Shown here piece after piece: positions 6,836-13,933 of a stretch of 18,821 bases of DNA (positions within the stretch are counted from its first letter, which is position 1; each line of letters begins with the position of its first letter). The translations under genes were made by a program, and so were the position numbers. Under the pieces are notes generated by a model. The model was not told where the DNA came from. It was given only the letters and a program-made list of their open reading frames with translations, and made no database searches. The stretch spans positions 1 to 18,821 of the forward strand of contig JBDIBF010000059.1 in assembly GCA_039812765.1 (NCBI GenBank). The letters run 5' to 3'. The stretch comes from JADJVL01 sp039812765 (GTDB lineage Bacteria > Acidobacteriota > Holophagae > Holophagales > Holophagaceae).

Positions 6836-7420
6836 TCAACGGCGGCTGGCCGGGGGCACGATCCCGTTCATGCGCAGGTACACCGCGATCTGGCCGTAGT
6901 GGTCGAAGCCGTGGCTGACGCCGATGGTGGCGAGGCTGAGGCGGGAGGTCTTCCCGTCGCCCCAGGGCGACTTCACCAGGCCGAGCACGTTCCGCTCCGA
7001 GAGGGTGCCGAAGGCCTTGTGGAGGTAGGCATAGGAGTCCTTGAGGTACTTCACCACCTCGGCCTTGGTCTTCACCGAGTCGGGCCCGTTCTCGCCGCTC
7101 CCGGGGTCCATGGCGGGCTTCTCCTCGAGGATCGCCGCCGCGAGCATGATGTTCACCGCGGCGATGTGCTTGGCCTGCTGGGCGAAGGTCTTCACGCCCT
7201 TGAACTCCCCCGCCGTCGGCGCGAAGCCGAACTTCTCCTCCCCCAGGGCCTCCACCGCCGGGACGACTTCGGACTCCACGCCGGCGAGGCTGTGGTCGAG
7301 GCTGGTCGCGAAGGTGGGCGCGGGCGGGGCGGGCTTGGCGGCGGGTTCGGCGGGCTTGGCCGGGGCCTGGGCGAAGGCGGCCGCCGCGGAAAGGAAGGCC
7401 AGGGCGAGGGGACGGGTCAT
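6836..7420 (-). CDS. Exported DinB-fold protein (paralogue 2)
   Basis: A 194-residue protein with a signal peptide (MTRPLALAFLSAAAAFAQA, cut near residue 18-19), a Lys/Ala/Pro spacer (20-36) and a DinB bundle. The metal triad is His85 (AKHIAAVN), His170 and His174 (SHGFDHYGQ). It shares EEKFGFAPT, GEFKGVKT, KTKAE and HYGQ-YLRMNGI with the neighbouring paralogue, so both should act in the periplasm on related substrates. It starts 22 bp after the symporter stop, with GGAG 6 nt before the ATG, and is surely cotranscribed with it. Family and export are well supported; the reaction is not known. Confidence 0.9.
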   Translation of the reverse strand: MTRPLALAFLSAAAAFAQAPAKPAEPAAKPAPPAPTFATSLDHSLAGVESEVVPAVEALGEEKFGFAPTAGEFKGVKTFAQQAKHIAAVNIMLAAAILEEKPAMDPGSGENGPDSVKTKAEVVKYLKDSYAYLHKAFGTLSERNVLGLVKSPWGDGKTSRLSLATIGVSHGFDHYGQIAVYLRMNGIVPPASRR

Positions 7421-7442
7421 GGAGGCTCCGGGAAGGGGACGC

Positions 7443-9149
7443 TCAGGCGGCGTCCTGGGGGTGGGGTCCGGGCGTGGGCGCGAGGCGGCTGAAGATCCAG
7501 GCGAAGAGCACCACCAGGGCGCAGCCCACGAGGTTGTACCAGAGGAAGCCGAGCTTCGTGAACGCGAAGCAGGCCAGCACCACGGCCTCGGCCACCAGGG
7601 CGCCCCAGAAGGCGGCGCCGCCGCGCACGGACTTGAAGTAGAAGGCCACGAGGAAGATGCCCAGGATCGTGCCGTAGAACAGCGAGCCCAGGATGTTCAC
7701 CGCCTCCACCAGGCTGCCCAGGCGGCTGGCGTACTCCGCGAAGGCCATGGCGAAGCAGCCCCAGGCGAAGGTGGCGGCGCGGCCCACCCAGACTTCGCGC
7801 TTCCCGCCCTCGCCGCCCCGCAGGCGCCGCCACAGGTCCACCACCGTGGTGGCGCCCAGGGCGCTGATCTCCCCGGACATGGAGGACATGGAGCCGGAGA
7901 AGACCGCCGCCAGCACCAGGCCCACCAGGCCCGCCGGCAGGCTCGAGAGCACGTAGGCCAGGAAGACGTAGTTCACATCGCTGGGGTTCGTCCCGGGGTT
8001 GGCCTTGCGGATCACCGCCAGGCCCTCCTTCCGCAGGCCCTCGCTCTCCCGCTGGGCCGCCTGCAGCTCCGCCTTGGCCGCCGCCACCGCCCCGGCGTCC
8101 CCGCCCTTGCGCGCGGCCACGAAGGCCTCCGCCTTGGCCACCTGGGCGGTCCGGGCGGCCTCGTACTTCGCCTCCAGGGCGGCGTAGGCGCCGGCCTCGG
8201 GGCCCTGGCGCACCACCGCCACGGGTCCCGGGTTGAAGAAGAGGGGCGGCGCGTGGAACTGGTAGTGGGCGAAGACCAGGATGCCCACGCCCAGGATGAG
8301 GAACTGCATGGGCACCTTCACCATGCCGTTGAGCAGCAGGCCCAGGCGGCTCTGGGTCAGGGAGCTGCCCGCGAGGTAGCGCTGCACCTGGGATTGGTCC
8401 GTGCCGAAGTAGGACAGCATGAGGAAGAAGCCCCCCAGCAGGCCGGACCACAGCGTGTAACGATCGTTGGGGTTGAAGCTCGCGTCGATGGGATTGAGCC
8501 GCCCCAGGCTCCCCGCCACGTGGAGCGCGTCGGAGACGCTCACGTGGGCCGGCAGGTGGCGCGCGATCATCACGCCGGCCAGGGCCATGCCGCCGGTGAC
8601 CACCACCATCTGCAGGCTGTGGGCCCAGGCCACGGCCTTGGTGCCGCCCGTGACCGTGTAGATCATCACCAGCACGCCCACCAGCACGATGTTCACGTGG
8701 ATGTTCCAGCCCAGCAGCACCGAGAGCACCAGGGCCGGCGCGAAGATCGTGAGGCCCACCGCCAGGCCGCGCTGGATGAGGAAGAGGATGGCCGCCAGCA
8801 GGCGCGTCTTCAGGTCGAAGCGCTTCTCCAGCATCTCGTAGGCCGTGAGCACCTTCAGCCGGTGGTAGAGGGGCAGCAGGGTGGCGGAGAGCACCACCGC
8901 CGCGATGGGCAGGCCGAAGTAGAACTGCACGAAGCGCATGCCGTCCACGTAGGCCTGGCCCGGCGTGCTGAGGAAGGTGATGGCGCTGGTCTGGGTGGCG
9001 ATGATGCTGAGCCCCACCAGCCACCAGCGCTGGTCCCGCCCGCCGCCGATGTAGCCCTCGGCGGTCTTCGCGCCGCGGCCCTTGAAGAGGCCCCAGCCCA
9101 CGATGAAGGCCAGGGTGGCGGCGAGGACGACCCAGTCGAGGCGGCTCAC
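7443..9149 (-). CDS. Sodium:solute symporter (SSS/SLC5 family) with a soluble insert
   Basis: A 568-residue inner-membrane transporter. Family features include TQTSAITFLSTPG (52-64) in the first core helix, TGGTKAVAWAH (167-177), GTDQSQVQRYLAG (249-261), and the sodium-site region SGSMSSMSGEISALGA (418-433). About 13 hydrophobic segments can be traced. Between the helix ending near 297 and the one starting near 393 there is a soluble, Ala/Glu/Lys-rich, probably coiled-coil insert of about 90 residues, lacking in typical PutP or vSGLT proteins. The GTG start at 9149 lies within the GTGA overlap with the stop of the small membrane gene upstream, so translation is probably coupled; its own ribosome site is weak. 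The substrate cannot be read from sequence; the operon suggests a product of the secreted PIG-L enzyme. Confidence 0.93.
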   Translation of the reverse strand: MSRLDWVVLAATLAFIVGWGLFKGRGAKTAEGYIGGGRDQRWWLVGLSIIATQTSAITFLSTPGQAYVDGMRFVQFYFGLPIAAVVLSATLLPLYHRLKVLTAYEMLEKRFDLKTRLLAAILFLIQRGLAVGLTIFAPALVLSVLLGWNIHVNIVLVGVLVMIYTVTGGTKAVAWAHSLQMVVVTGGMALAGVMIARHLPAHVSVSDALHVAGSLGRLNPIDASFNPNDRYTLWSGLLGGFFLMLSYFGTDQSQVQRYLAGSSLTQSRLGLLLNGMVKVPMQFLILGVGILVFAHYQFHAPPLFFNPGPVAVVRQGPEAGAYAALEAKYEAARTAQVAKAEAFVAARKGGDAGAVAAAKAELQAAQRESEGLRKEGLAVIRKANPGTNPSDVNYVFLAYVLSSLPAGLVGLVLAAVFSGSMSSMSGEISALGATTVVDLWRRLRGGEGGKREVWVGRAATFAWGCFAMAFAEYASRLGSLVEAVNILGSLFYGTILGIFLVAFYFKSVRGGAAFWGALVAEAVVLACFAFTKLGFLWYNLVGCALVVLFAWIFSRLAPTPGPHPQDAA

Positions 9150-9277
9150 GCGAAGGCCCGCATGAAGAGCTTGAACAGCAGGATGAGCAGGGCCAGCTCC
9201 CCGAGCACCAGGATGTAGACGTTGCGCCAGGTGCCCAGGAAGGGCGGCGCGCCCTCCTTGGGGTCCCGCTCACTCAT
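9146..9277 (-). CDS. 43-residue single-pass membrane protein, symporter partner candidate
   Basis: A short frame starting at ATG 9277. It has a charged N-terminus (MSERDPKEG), a WRNVY motif (17-21), one hydrophobic helix at about 20-38 and a basic end (FMRAFA). Its start overlaps the end of the PIG-L gene by 8 nt, and its TGA overlaps the GTG start of the symporter (GTGA). Both overlaps, the exact fit between neighbours and the sensible membrane topology argue that it is real. Small membrane partners are known for some SSS transporters (DUF4212, YhdT), but those have more helices and do not look like this. It may be an accessory subunit; that is inference. Confidence 0.75.
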   Translation of the reverse strand: MSERDPKEGAPPFLGTWRNVYILVLGELALLILLFKLFMRAFA

Positions 9278-11804
9278 GCGCGTGCCCGAGGGCCAGCAGG
9301 TTGGCGAAGAGGCGGTAGGCGCCGGGCACGCCGTCGGGCAGCTGGCGGAAGAAGGAGAGGCCGGTGTAGACGAAGTGGCCCTTCCCGTGCCGCTGGACGA
9401 TCAGCGCGCCCTCGTCCTCGGCCTCGCCGGCGTCGTGCATGGCCAGCAGGGGCGTGGAACGGGCGTCCCAGCCCTCGGCGTGGTAGAGGCTGCGCTCCTG
9501 CACCCAGCCCTTCCAGTCCTCGGGGCCGAGCCGGTTGGGCCAGGTGAACGCGGGATGCTCCGGCTTCAGCAGCCTCACCTCGGCCGTCTCCTCGGTGACG
9601 CGCTTGCGGCCCACCTTGAAGGGATAGGGTCCGATGCTCGGCGTCACCATGTCGGCGTTGATGCCCGGGAAGCCGGCGTTCACGGTGTACTGCACGATCT
9701 CGGTGCCGCCCTGGGCCACGTAGTCGTGGAGGCGCCCCTTCAGGGCCGCCAGGGCGGCCCGGGTGTTGAAGGCCCGCACCCCCAGCACGATGGCGTCGTA
9801 GCGGGAGAGGTCCTCGTTGGCCAGGGCCTCGTCGCTGAGGAGCGAGACCTCGTAGCCCAGGCGGCGCAGGCTGCCGGGGATCTCGTCGCCGGCCCCCATG
9901 ACGTAGCCGATGCGGTTGCCGTTGTGCTTCAGGTCGAAGCGCTCCAGGCGCGCGGCGGCTTCGGGCAGCAGGGTCTGGAGCGGGATGTGGGGGTAGTCGA
10001 GGCGGATGATGCCGTGGGCCGGGACGAACCCCGCGCCGGTGTCCACGAGCACGCGCAGCCGGCCGGACGCGGGCGCGGCGGGCGGCGCGAGGCGGAAGGT
10101 CCAGGCCTGCTCCTCGCCGGCGCGCTTGAAGTCGAAGGCGGTCTCGGCGGGCTCGGCGCGCCAGCCCGGCGGCAGCTCGAGGCGGGCGCGGCCCTTGGCC
10201 TGCCCGGCACCGGCTCGGAGCTTCACGGTGACGTCCCGGGCCTTCCCGTCCCCGAAGACCTCCACCTTCTCACCGAGGTTGGCGGAGACGGCAGGCACGA
10301 GGACGAAGGGCTGGTAGCGCTCGCCGAGCACGGGATCGCGGAAGCGGAACTGCACGGGGATGGTGACCTCGAAGGCGCCGGTCCCGGCCTTGAACATGGC
10401 GCGCAGCCGGTAGGGCGCCGGATCTTCGGGGAGGTTCACCCGCGCGGGGCCGCCGGGACCGCCCAGCCAGTGGGGTATGCCCAGGGGCGCGTCGGCGGGC
10501 AGGGTCAGGCTGAAGGCCTCCCGGCGGGCGGTGTTGTCGGCGAGGGTGGCGTCCACGGGGCGCGTCTCGACGGCGCGGGCGCCCTTGGCGTCCACGGCCT
10601 CGAGGGCGAGGGACGCCACCGCCACCGAGGCCCCGCCCCGGGCGAGCAGGCTGACGGCCACCTTCACCGTATCCCCCGGCGCCGCGGCCTGGCGATCGGC
10701 GATGGCCTCGATCCAGAGCCCCGCCGCGGCGCGCATCGCCTCCGCCAGCTCGGCGGCCTTGGCCTTCACCAGGGGCTCGGCCCTCGTGTCCGGCGGCAGG
10801 GCCTCCATCGCGGCCTGGGCCTTGAGCAGCAGGGGCAGCACGGCGGCGGGGTCCTCGGCGCGGAAGGCCTTGCGCGCGTCCGCGAGGGCCGCGCCCACGG
10901 CGGCGCCGCCGGGGACGCGGCTCCAGGAGAGGTCCACGCCCTCCAGGAGGTCCGCCTTCGCGGCCTCGCCCGCCAGGGGCTCGAAGCTCTCCAGCCGGGC
11001 GCCGCGCTGGGCCAGCACGCCGAAGCCCTGGCTGCGGTGCTGGCTGCGGGCCTCGGCGGCCAGCTCGCCGTAGGAGCGGCCCAGCAGCGGATCGAAGGCG
11101 CCGGTGTCCACCACGAGGCTGCCCGGCGCGGGCTTGGGGTCGTCGTCCCGGAAGCGGAAGTGGTTCCAGAGCACCCGCTTCGCCTGCCAGGGCCGCAGGC
11201 CTTCCCGGAGCTGCTCGGGAAAGCGCGCCGGGTCCGCGGCGGCCTTGAAGGCCTCGAGGGCCAGCATGGCGGAGGCCGTGTGGTGGCCGTGGCCGGCCCG
11301 GGCGTCGGGGGGGAAGCGCGTCACGATGACGTCGGGGCGCAGGGTGCGCACCACGCGCACCACGTCGCCGAGGACCGCCTCCCTGTCCCAGACCTTCAGG
11401 GTCTCGTCGGCGGTCTTGGAGAAGCCGAAGTCCACCGCGCGGCTGAAAACCTGCTCGGCGCCGTCGATGCGCCGGGCCGCCAGCAGCTCCTGGGTGCGGA
11501 TGGCGGCGAGGCTCTCGTCCAGCTCGGGACCGATGAGGTTCTGGCCGCCGCCGCCCCGGGTCAGGGCCAGGTAGGCGGTGCGCACCTTGCGCCCCTGGGC
11601 CAGGGTCGCGAGGAGGGCCGTGTTCTCGTCGTCGGGGTGGGCGGCGACGTAGAGGACGCAGCCCATCACCTGCAGCTTGTCCAGGGCCTTGGCGAGCTGG
11701 GCGGCGTCCTTCGTGGGCAGGGGCGCCTGGGCGTGGGCCGCCGGGGGCGCGGCGAGGGCGGCGAGGGCGAGGCAGGCCGGAAGCGGTCGGAGGGGCTGGC
11801 GCAT
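9270..11804 (-). CDS. Secreted PIG-L (LmbE-like) deacetylase with C-terminal GATase-like domain
   Basis: An 844-residue exported enzyme. A signal peptide covers residues 1-25 (PPAAHA then Q). The PIG-L deacetylase domain spans about 45-210, with the zinc motif AHPDDE (55-60; ligands His56 and Asp59) and HGHH (172-175) giving the third ligand. PIG-L enzymes remove acetyl groups from N-acetylglucosamine-type substrates. Central residues, about 330-620, look like beta-sandwich modules. Residues 629-844 resemble a ThuA/glutamine-amidotransferase-like flavodoxin fold (YVMGAGDEIP, YDAIVLGVRAFN). It is far longer than BshB/MshB (about 230-300 residues), so it is not simply a bacillithiol enzyme. ATG 11804 is chosen for the signal peptide and the AGGAA 6 nt before it. 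It is the first gene of a five-gene operon with a symporter, suggesting deacetylation outside the cytoplasm followed by uptake. Confidence 0.92.
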   Translation of the reverse strand: MRQPLRPLPACLALAALAAPPAAHAQAPLPTKDAAQLAKALDKLQVMGCVLYVAAHPDDENTALLATLAQGRKVRTAYLALTRGGGGQNLIGPELDESLAAIRTQELLAARRIDGAEQVFSRAVDFGFSKTADETLKVWDREAVLGDVVRVVRTLRPDVIVTRFPPDARAGHGHHTASAMLALEAFKAAADPARFPEQLREGLRPWQAKRVLWNHFRFRDDDPKPAPGSLVVDTGAFDPLLGRSYGELAAEARSQHRSQGFGVLAQRGARLESFEPLAGEAAKADLLEGVDLSWSRVPGGAAVGAALADARKAFRAEDPAAVLPLLLKAQAAMEALPPDTRAEPLVKAKAAELAEAMRAAAGLWIEAIADRQAAAPGDTVKVAVSLLARGGASVAVASLALEAVDAKGARAVETRPVDATLADNTARREAFSLTLPADAPLGIPHWLGGPGGPARVNLPEDPAPYRLRAMFKAGTGAFEVTIPVQFRFRDPVLGERYQPFVLVPAVSANLGEKVEVFGDGKARDVTVKLRAGAGQAKGRARLELPPGWRAEPAETAFDFKRAGEEQAWTFRLAPPAAPASGRLRVLVDTGAGFVPAHGIIRLDYPHIPLQTLLPEAAARLERFDLKHNGNRIGYVMGAGDEIPGSLRRLGYEVSLLSDEALANEDLSRYDAIVLGVRAFNTRAALAALKGRLHDYVAQGGTEIVQYTVNAGFPGINADMVTPSIGPYPFKVGRKRVTEETAEVRLLKPEHPAFTWPNRLGPEDWKGWVQERSLYHAEGWDARSTPLLAMHDAGEAEDEGALIVQRHGKGHFVYTGLSFFRQLPDGVPGAYRLFANLLALGHAHE

Positions 11805-11831
11805 GAAGGTTCCTGGCGAAGCGGAAGGCCC

Positions 11832-11860
11832 AGGGTAGCGGTGGAGCCCTGGCGGGTCAC
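11832..11860 (-). promoter_or_regulatory. Sigma-70-type promoter of the PIG-L operon
   Basis: On the minus strand GTGACC (11855-11860) and TACCCT (11832-11837) are 17 bp apart. The -10 box ends 27 nt before the ATG at 11804. Spacing and -10 sequence match the promoters proposed for the DUF4126 and yefM genes in this window. This is a reading by eye. Confidence 0.5.
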
Positions 11861-11947
11861 GGGGGGATGCGGGGGCCGGGGGCGGGCCGAGGCGGGCGGG
11901 GGCGAAGGGCCTGGAACAAAGCGGTCCCGTCCGCATCGGGCCCGGTG

Positions 11948-11953
11948 TAGGCT
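11948..11953 (+). promoter_or_regulatory. Candidate -10 box of a possibly leaderless TPR gene
   Basis: TAGGCT ends 9 nt before the ATG at 11963, and no Shine-Dalgarno sequence is visible between them. Transcription starting 6-9 nt after the -10 box would begin almost at the start codon. No clear -35 box is seen 17 bp upstream, so the support is only moderate. Confidence 0.35.
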
Positions 11954-11962
11954 TGCACCGCC

Positions 11963-13402
11963 ATGCCCCGCCCCTGCTCCCGCTGCGGCCGCCCCGTCCC
12001 CGAGGCGCGCAAGACCTGCCTCTACTGCGGCGGGGCGCCTTCGGAGGGCGAGGCTCCCGCCGCGGGGCCCGTCGAGGCGGCCGAAGCCAGGGAGCCGGAG
12101 CAGCTCAGCACGGTGACGGCGGCGATGGCGCTGATCAGCCTCGCCCAGCTGGCCTACCGGCGCCAGGACCTGGACGCCACCGAACGCCTCATGTCCCGCC
12201 TCTTCCTGGAACTCCATCCCGACGACCTTCGCGGCCTGTTGGCCACCATGACCGAGGCCTGGCTGAAGGCCATGGTGCAATCGGCCGGTCCCGCGGGCAT
12301 GGCCGAGGCGTCCAGCCATGGCGCCCAGGGCGTGGCCAAGGCCGGCGCCCAGGAGTTCCTGGACGCCGCGGCCCACTTCGCCGAGGCCCGGGCCGCCTAC
12401 GCCCACGTCGCCCGGGCCAATCCGGTGGCGGAGCTGCTGGCCCTGGGCGCGCTCTCGGCGGGGCGCCTGCGCCAGGCCCGGGCCGCGCGGGAGCCCCAGC
12501 TGAAGGCCCTCGTGGAGCAGGCCAGCCGTCTCGCGGTGACGCCCGGCCACAAGGCGGAGGCGGTGCCGCTGCTCCAGGCCGCCCTGGCCCTGCTGGAGCC
12601 CCGCCGCCTCCTGGAGGACCGCGGCCGGGCGGAGAAGCTCTCGACCCTCCTCCAGGAGCTGTCCGCCGGAGCCGAGGTGGCCCCCGACGATCCGGCTTCT
12701 GTTCTGCCTCCGGCGGGCGCCCTCCCGCCGGAGGCCTGGAACGACCTGGGGCTGCAGCTCCTGGCGGAGCACCCGGCCCAGGCGCGCATCTGCTTCGAAC
12801 GGGCGGTGGCGGCGGATCCGGACGCGGGCGCCTCCTGGCTCAACCTGGCCTCGGCGCGCCTGGCCACCGGCGCTTCGGCGGCCGCGAGCATCGACGCCTT
12901 CCGCCAGGCGGCGGCGCGCCTGCCGGGTGAGGTGCGGGCCTGGGTGGGCCTGGCCGCCTCCCTGCAGGAGGACCGACGCTACCCGGAGGCGGCGGCGGCC
13001 TGGGACCGGGCCATCGCCCTGGCGCCGGGGGCGGAGCGGCCCCGCACCATGCGGGCCTTCTGCGGCGAGGCCGCGGCCCTGCTGGCGGAGGGCGCCGCGG
13101 AAGGCGCGGAGCCCTGGCGCGTCCGAGGCCACGCCTTCCTGGATGCGGGCCGCTGGGCCCTGGCGGACCTCGCCTATGAAAGGGCCCTGGAGCTGGGGCC
13201 CCGGGACCTGGACACCCTCTGCGGCAAGGGCCTCGCGAACGTCCGCTGGGCTCAGACGCTGAAGGCCGAAGACAGCGCCGCGGCGCGGCTGCGCTTCCGC
13301 ATCGGCGCCGACGCCATGGAGGAGGCCCGGCGCCTGGCCCCCGGGAACCCGGACGTGGCCAGGGTGCTGGCCCTCTGCGCGAAGGAACTGGGGGAGGGCT
13401 GA
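11963..13402 (+). CDS. Zinc-ribbon and TPR-repeat protein
   Basis: A 479-residue cytoplasmic protein. The N-terminus is a small zinc ribbon with Cys5-x2-Cys8 and Cys19-x2-Cys22 (CSRC and CLYC). After a Pro/Ala/Glu linker (25-47) an Ala/Leu-rich helical region runs to the end. TPR-like helix pairs are clearest at about 256-290 (AWNDLGLQLL with AVAADPD), 291-321, 325-356 (WDRAIALAPG) and 384-414 (YERALELGP). TPR arrays usually hold partner proteins and the ribbon may add a second binding site, but the partner is unknown. No signal peptide or membrane helix is seen. There is no clear ribosome site before the ATG, yet the ribbon motif begins at residue 5, so this start is right. It diverges from the PIG-L operon and ends 3 bp from the convergent lipoprotein gene. 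Confidence 0.85.
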   Translation: MPRPCSRCGRPVPEARKTCLYCGGAPSEGEAPAAGPVEAAEAREPEQLSTVTAAMALISLAQLAYRRQDLDATERLMSRLFLELHPDDLRGLLATMTEAWLKAMVQSAGPAGMAEASSHGAQGVAKAGAQEFLDAAAHFAEARAAYAHVARANPVAELLALGALSAGRLRQARAAREPQLKALVEQASRLAVTPGHKAEAVPLLQAALALLEPRRLLEDRGRAEKLSTLLQELSAGAEVAPDDPASVLPPAGALPPEAWNDLGLQLLAEHPAQARICFERAVAADPDAGASWLNLASARLATGASAAASIDAFRQAAARLPGEVRAWVGLAASLQEDRRYPEAAAAWDRAIALAPGAERPRTMRAFCGEAAALLAEGAAEGAEPWRVRGHAFLDAGRWALADLAYERALELGPRDLDTLCGKGLANVRWAQTLKAEDSAAARLRFRIGADAMEEARRLAPGNPDVARVLALCAKELGEG

Positions 13403-13405
13403 GCC

Positions 13406-13825
13406 CTACTGCTTGGTGAGCGTGCCCGACCCTGATTCCGGTCCGCCGCAGGAGGTGGCGCCGCTGTAGGCGAAGGTCATGGTGGTGCCGCTCACGGTGC
13501 CGGTGCCGCCCAGGCTGCCGGTGCAGCCCGCCTGGGTGGGCGTGATGGTGACGTTGGCGGCGTAGCCGCTCACGGTGCCCGTCAGGGTGCCCCCCACGCC
13601 GCCGCTGGTGGCGTAGGTGCCGGTCACGGAGGCGCCGTTCTGGGTCAGGGTGAGGGTCGCGGTGCTGGTCCCGGTCACGGAGGACACGACGGGACCCCGC
13701 CAGGTGCCGGTGACGTTCACGGCGGGGGGCTGGTTGTTGGGCGCGGAGCTGCCGCCGCCCCCGCCGCCGCAGGCGGCCAGGAGCGCAAGGGTCGCGGCGC
13801 CCCCCAGGATGGTGGACCGGTTCAT
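13406..13825 (-). CDS. Poly-Gly lipoprotein with a beta-rich domain, hypothetical
   Basis: A 139-residue exported lipoprotein whose function I do not recognise. The signal sequence ends in the lipobox LLAAC, with lipidation expected at Cys19, followed by six glycines and a Ser/Asn/Pro linker (26-37). The rest (38-139) is rich in Thr, Gly, Ser and Val with strand-like alternation (VTGTWRG, ATLTLTQNG, VTGTY), suggesting a small beta-barrel or sandwich. Cys101 and Cys126 could form a disulfide. A strong GAGGAGG lies about 4 nt before the ATG. It sits 108 bp downstream of the M14 peptidase on the same strand and might share its transcript. It resembles the cupredoxin lipoprotein (1799-2218) in its anchor and linker only, not in its domain. 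Confidence 0.8.
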   Translation of the reverse strand: MNRSTILGGAATLALLAACGGGGGGSSAPNNQPPAVNVTGTWRGPVVSSVTGTSTATLTLTQNGASVTGTYATSGGVGGTLTGTVSGYAANVTITPTQAGCTGSLGGTGTVSGTTMTFAYSGATSCGGPESGSGTLTKQ

Positions 13826-13884
13826 GGGACCTCCTCGCGGGATCGCAGGGTGCGGGGGAGAAGGTCGAGCCCCGCCCCGGCCGG

Positions 13885-13921
13885 GTCAACGCCGGGGGCC
13901 CGCCGAGGTGACGGCGTTCAC
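13885..13921. repeat. Imperfect 10-bp inverted repeat between the M14 and lipoprotein genes
   Basis: GTCAACGCCG (13885-13894) pairs with CGGCGTTCAC (13912-13921) with one mismatch around a 17-base loop. It lies just after the M14 stop codon (minus strand). It could be a weak terminator, but there is no T-run. A TTGACC on the minus strand (13884-13889) overlaps it and could be a -35 box for the lipoprotein gene, though no clear -10 box follows. Confidence 0.35.
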
Positions 13922-13933
13922 GGATTCGCCGGC

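Noticed and set aside
7041..9218. Long plus-strand frame opposite the exported DinB and symporter genes
   Set aside because: A shadow of the symporter: its His/Gly/Gln/Arg-rich translation has no motif, and the minus-strand frame has full SSS motifs.
9270..11804. Bacillithiol deacetylase BshB
   Set aside because: The protein is about three times too long, is exported, and carries a GATase-like C-terminal domain; no BshA or BshC is nearby.
9222..12116. 964-codon plus-strand frame opposite the PIG-L gene
   Set aside because: The minus strand carries the zinc motifs and signal peptide; the plus frame is Gly/His/Arg-rich without any recognisable domain.
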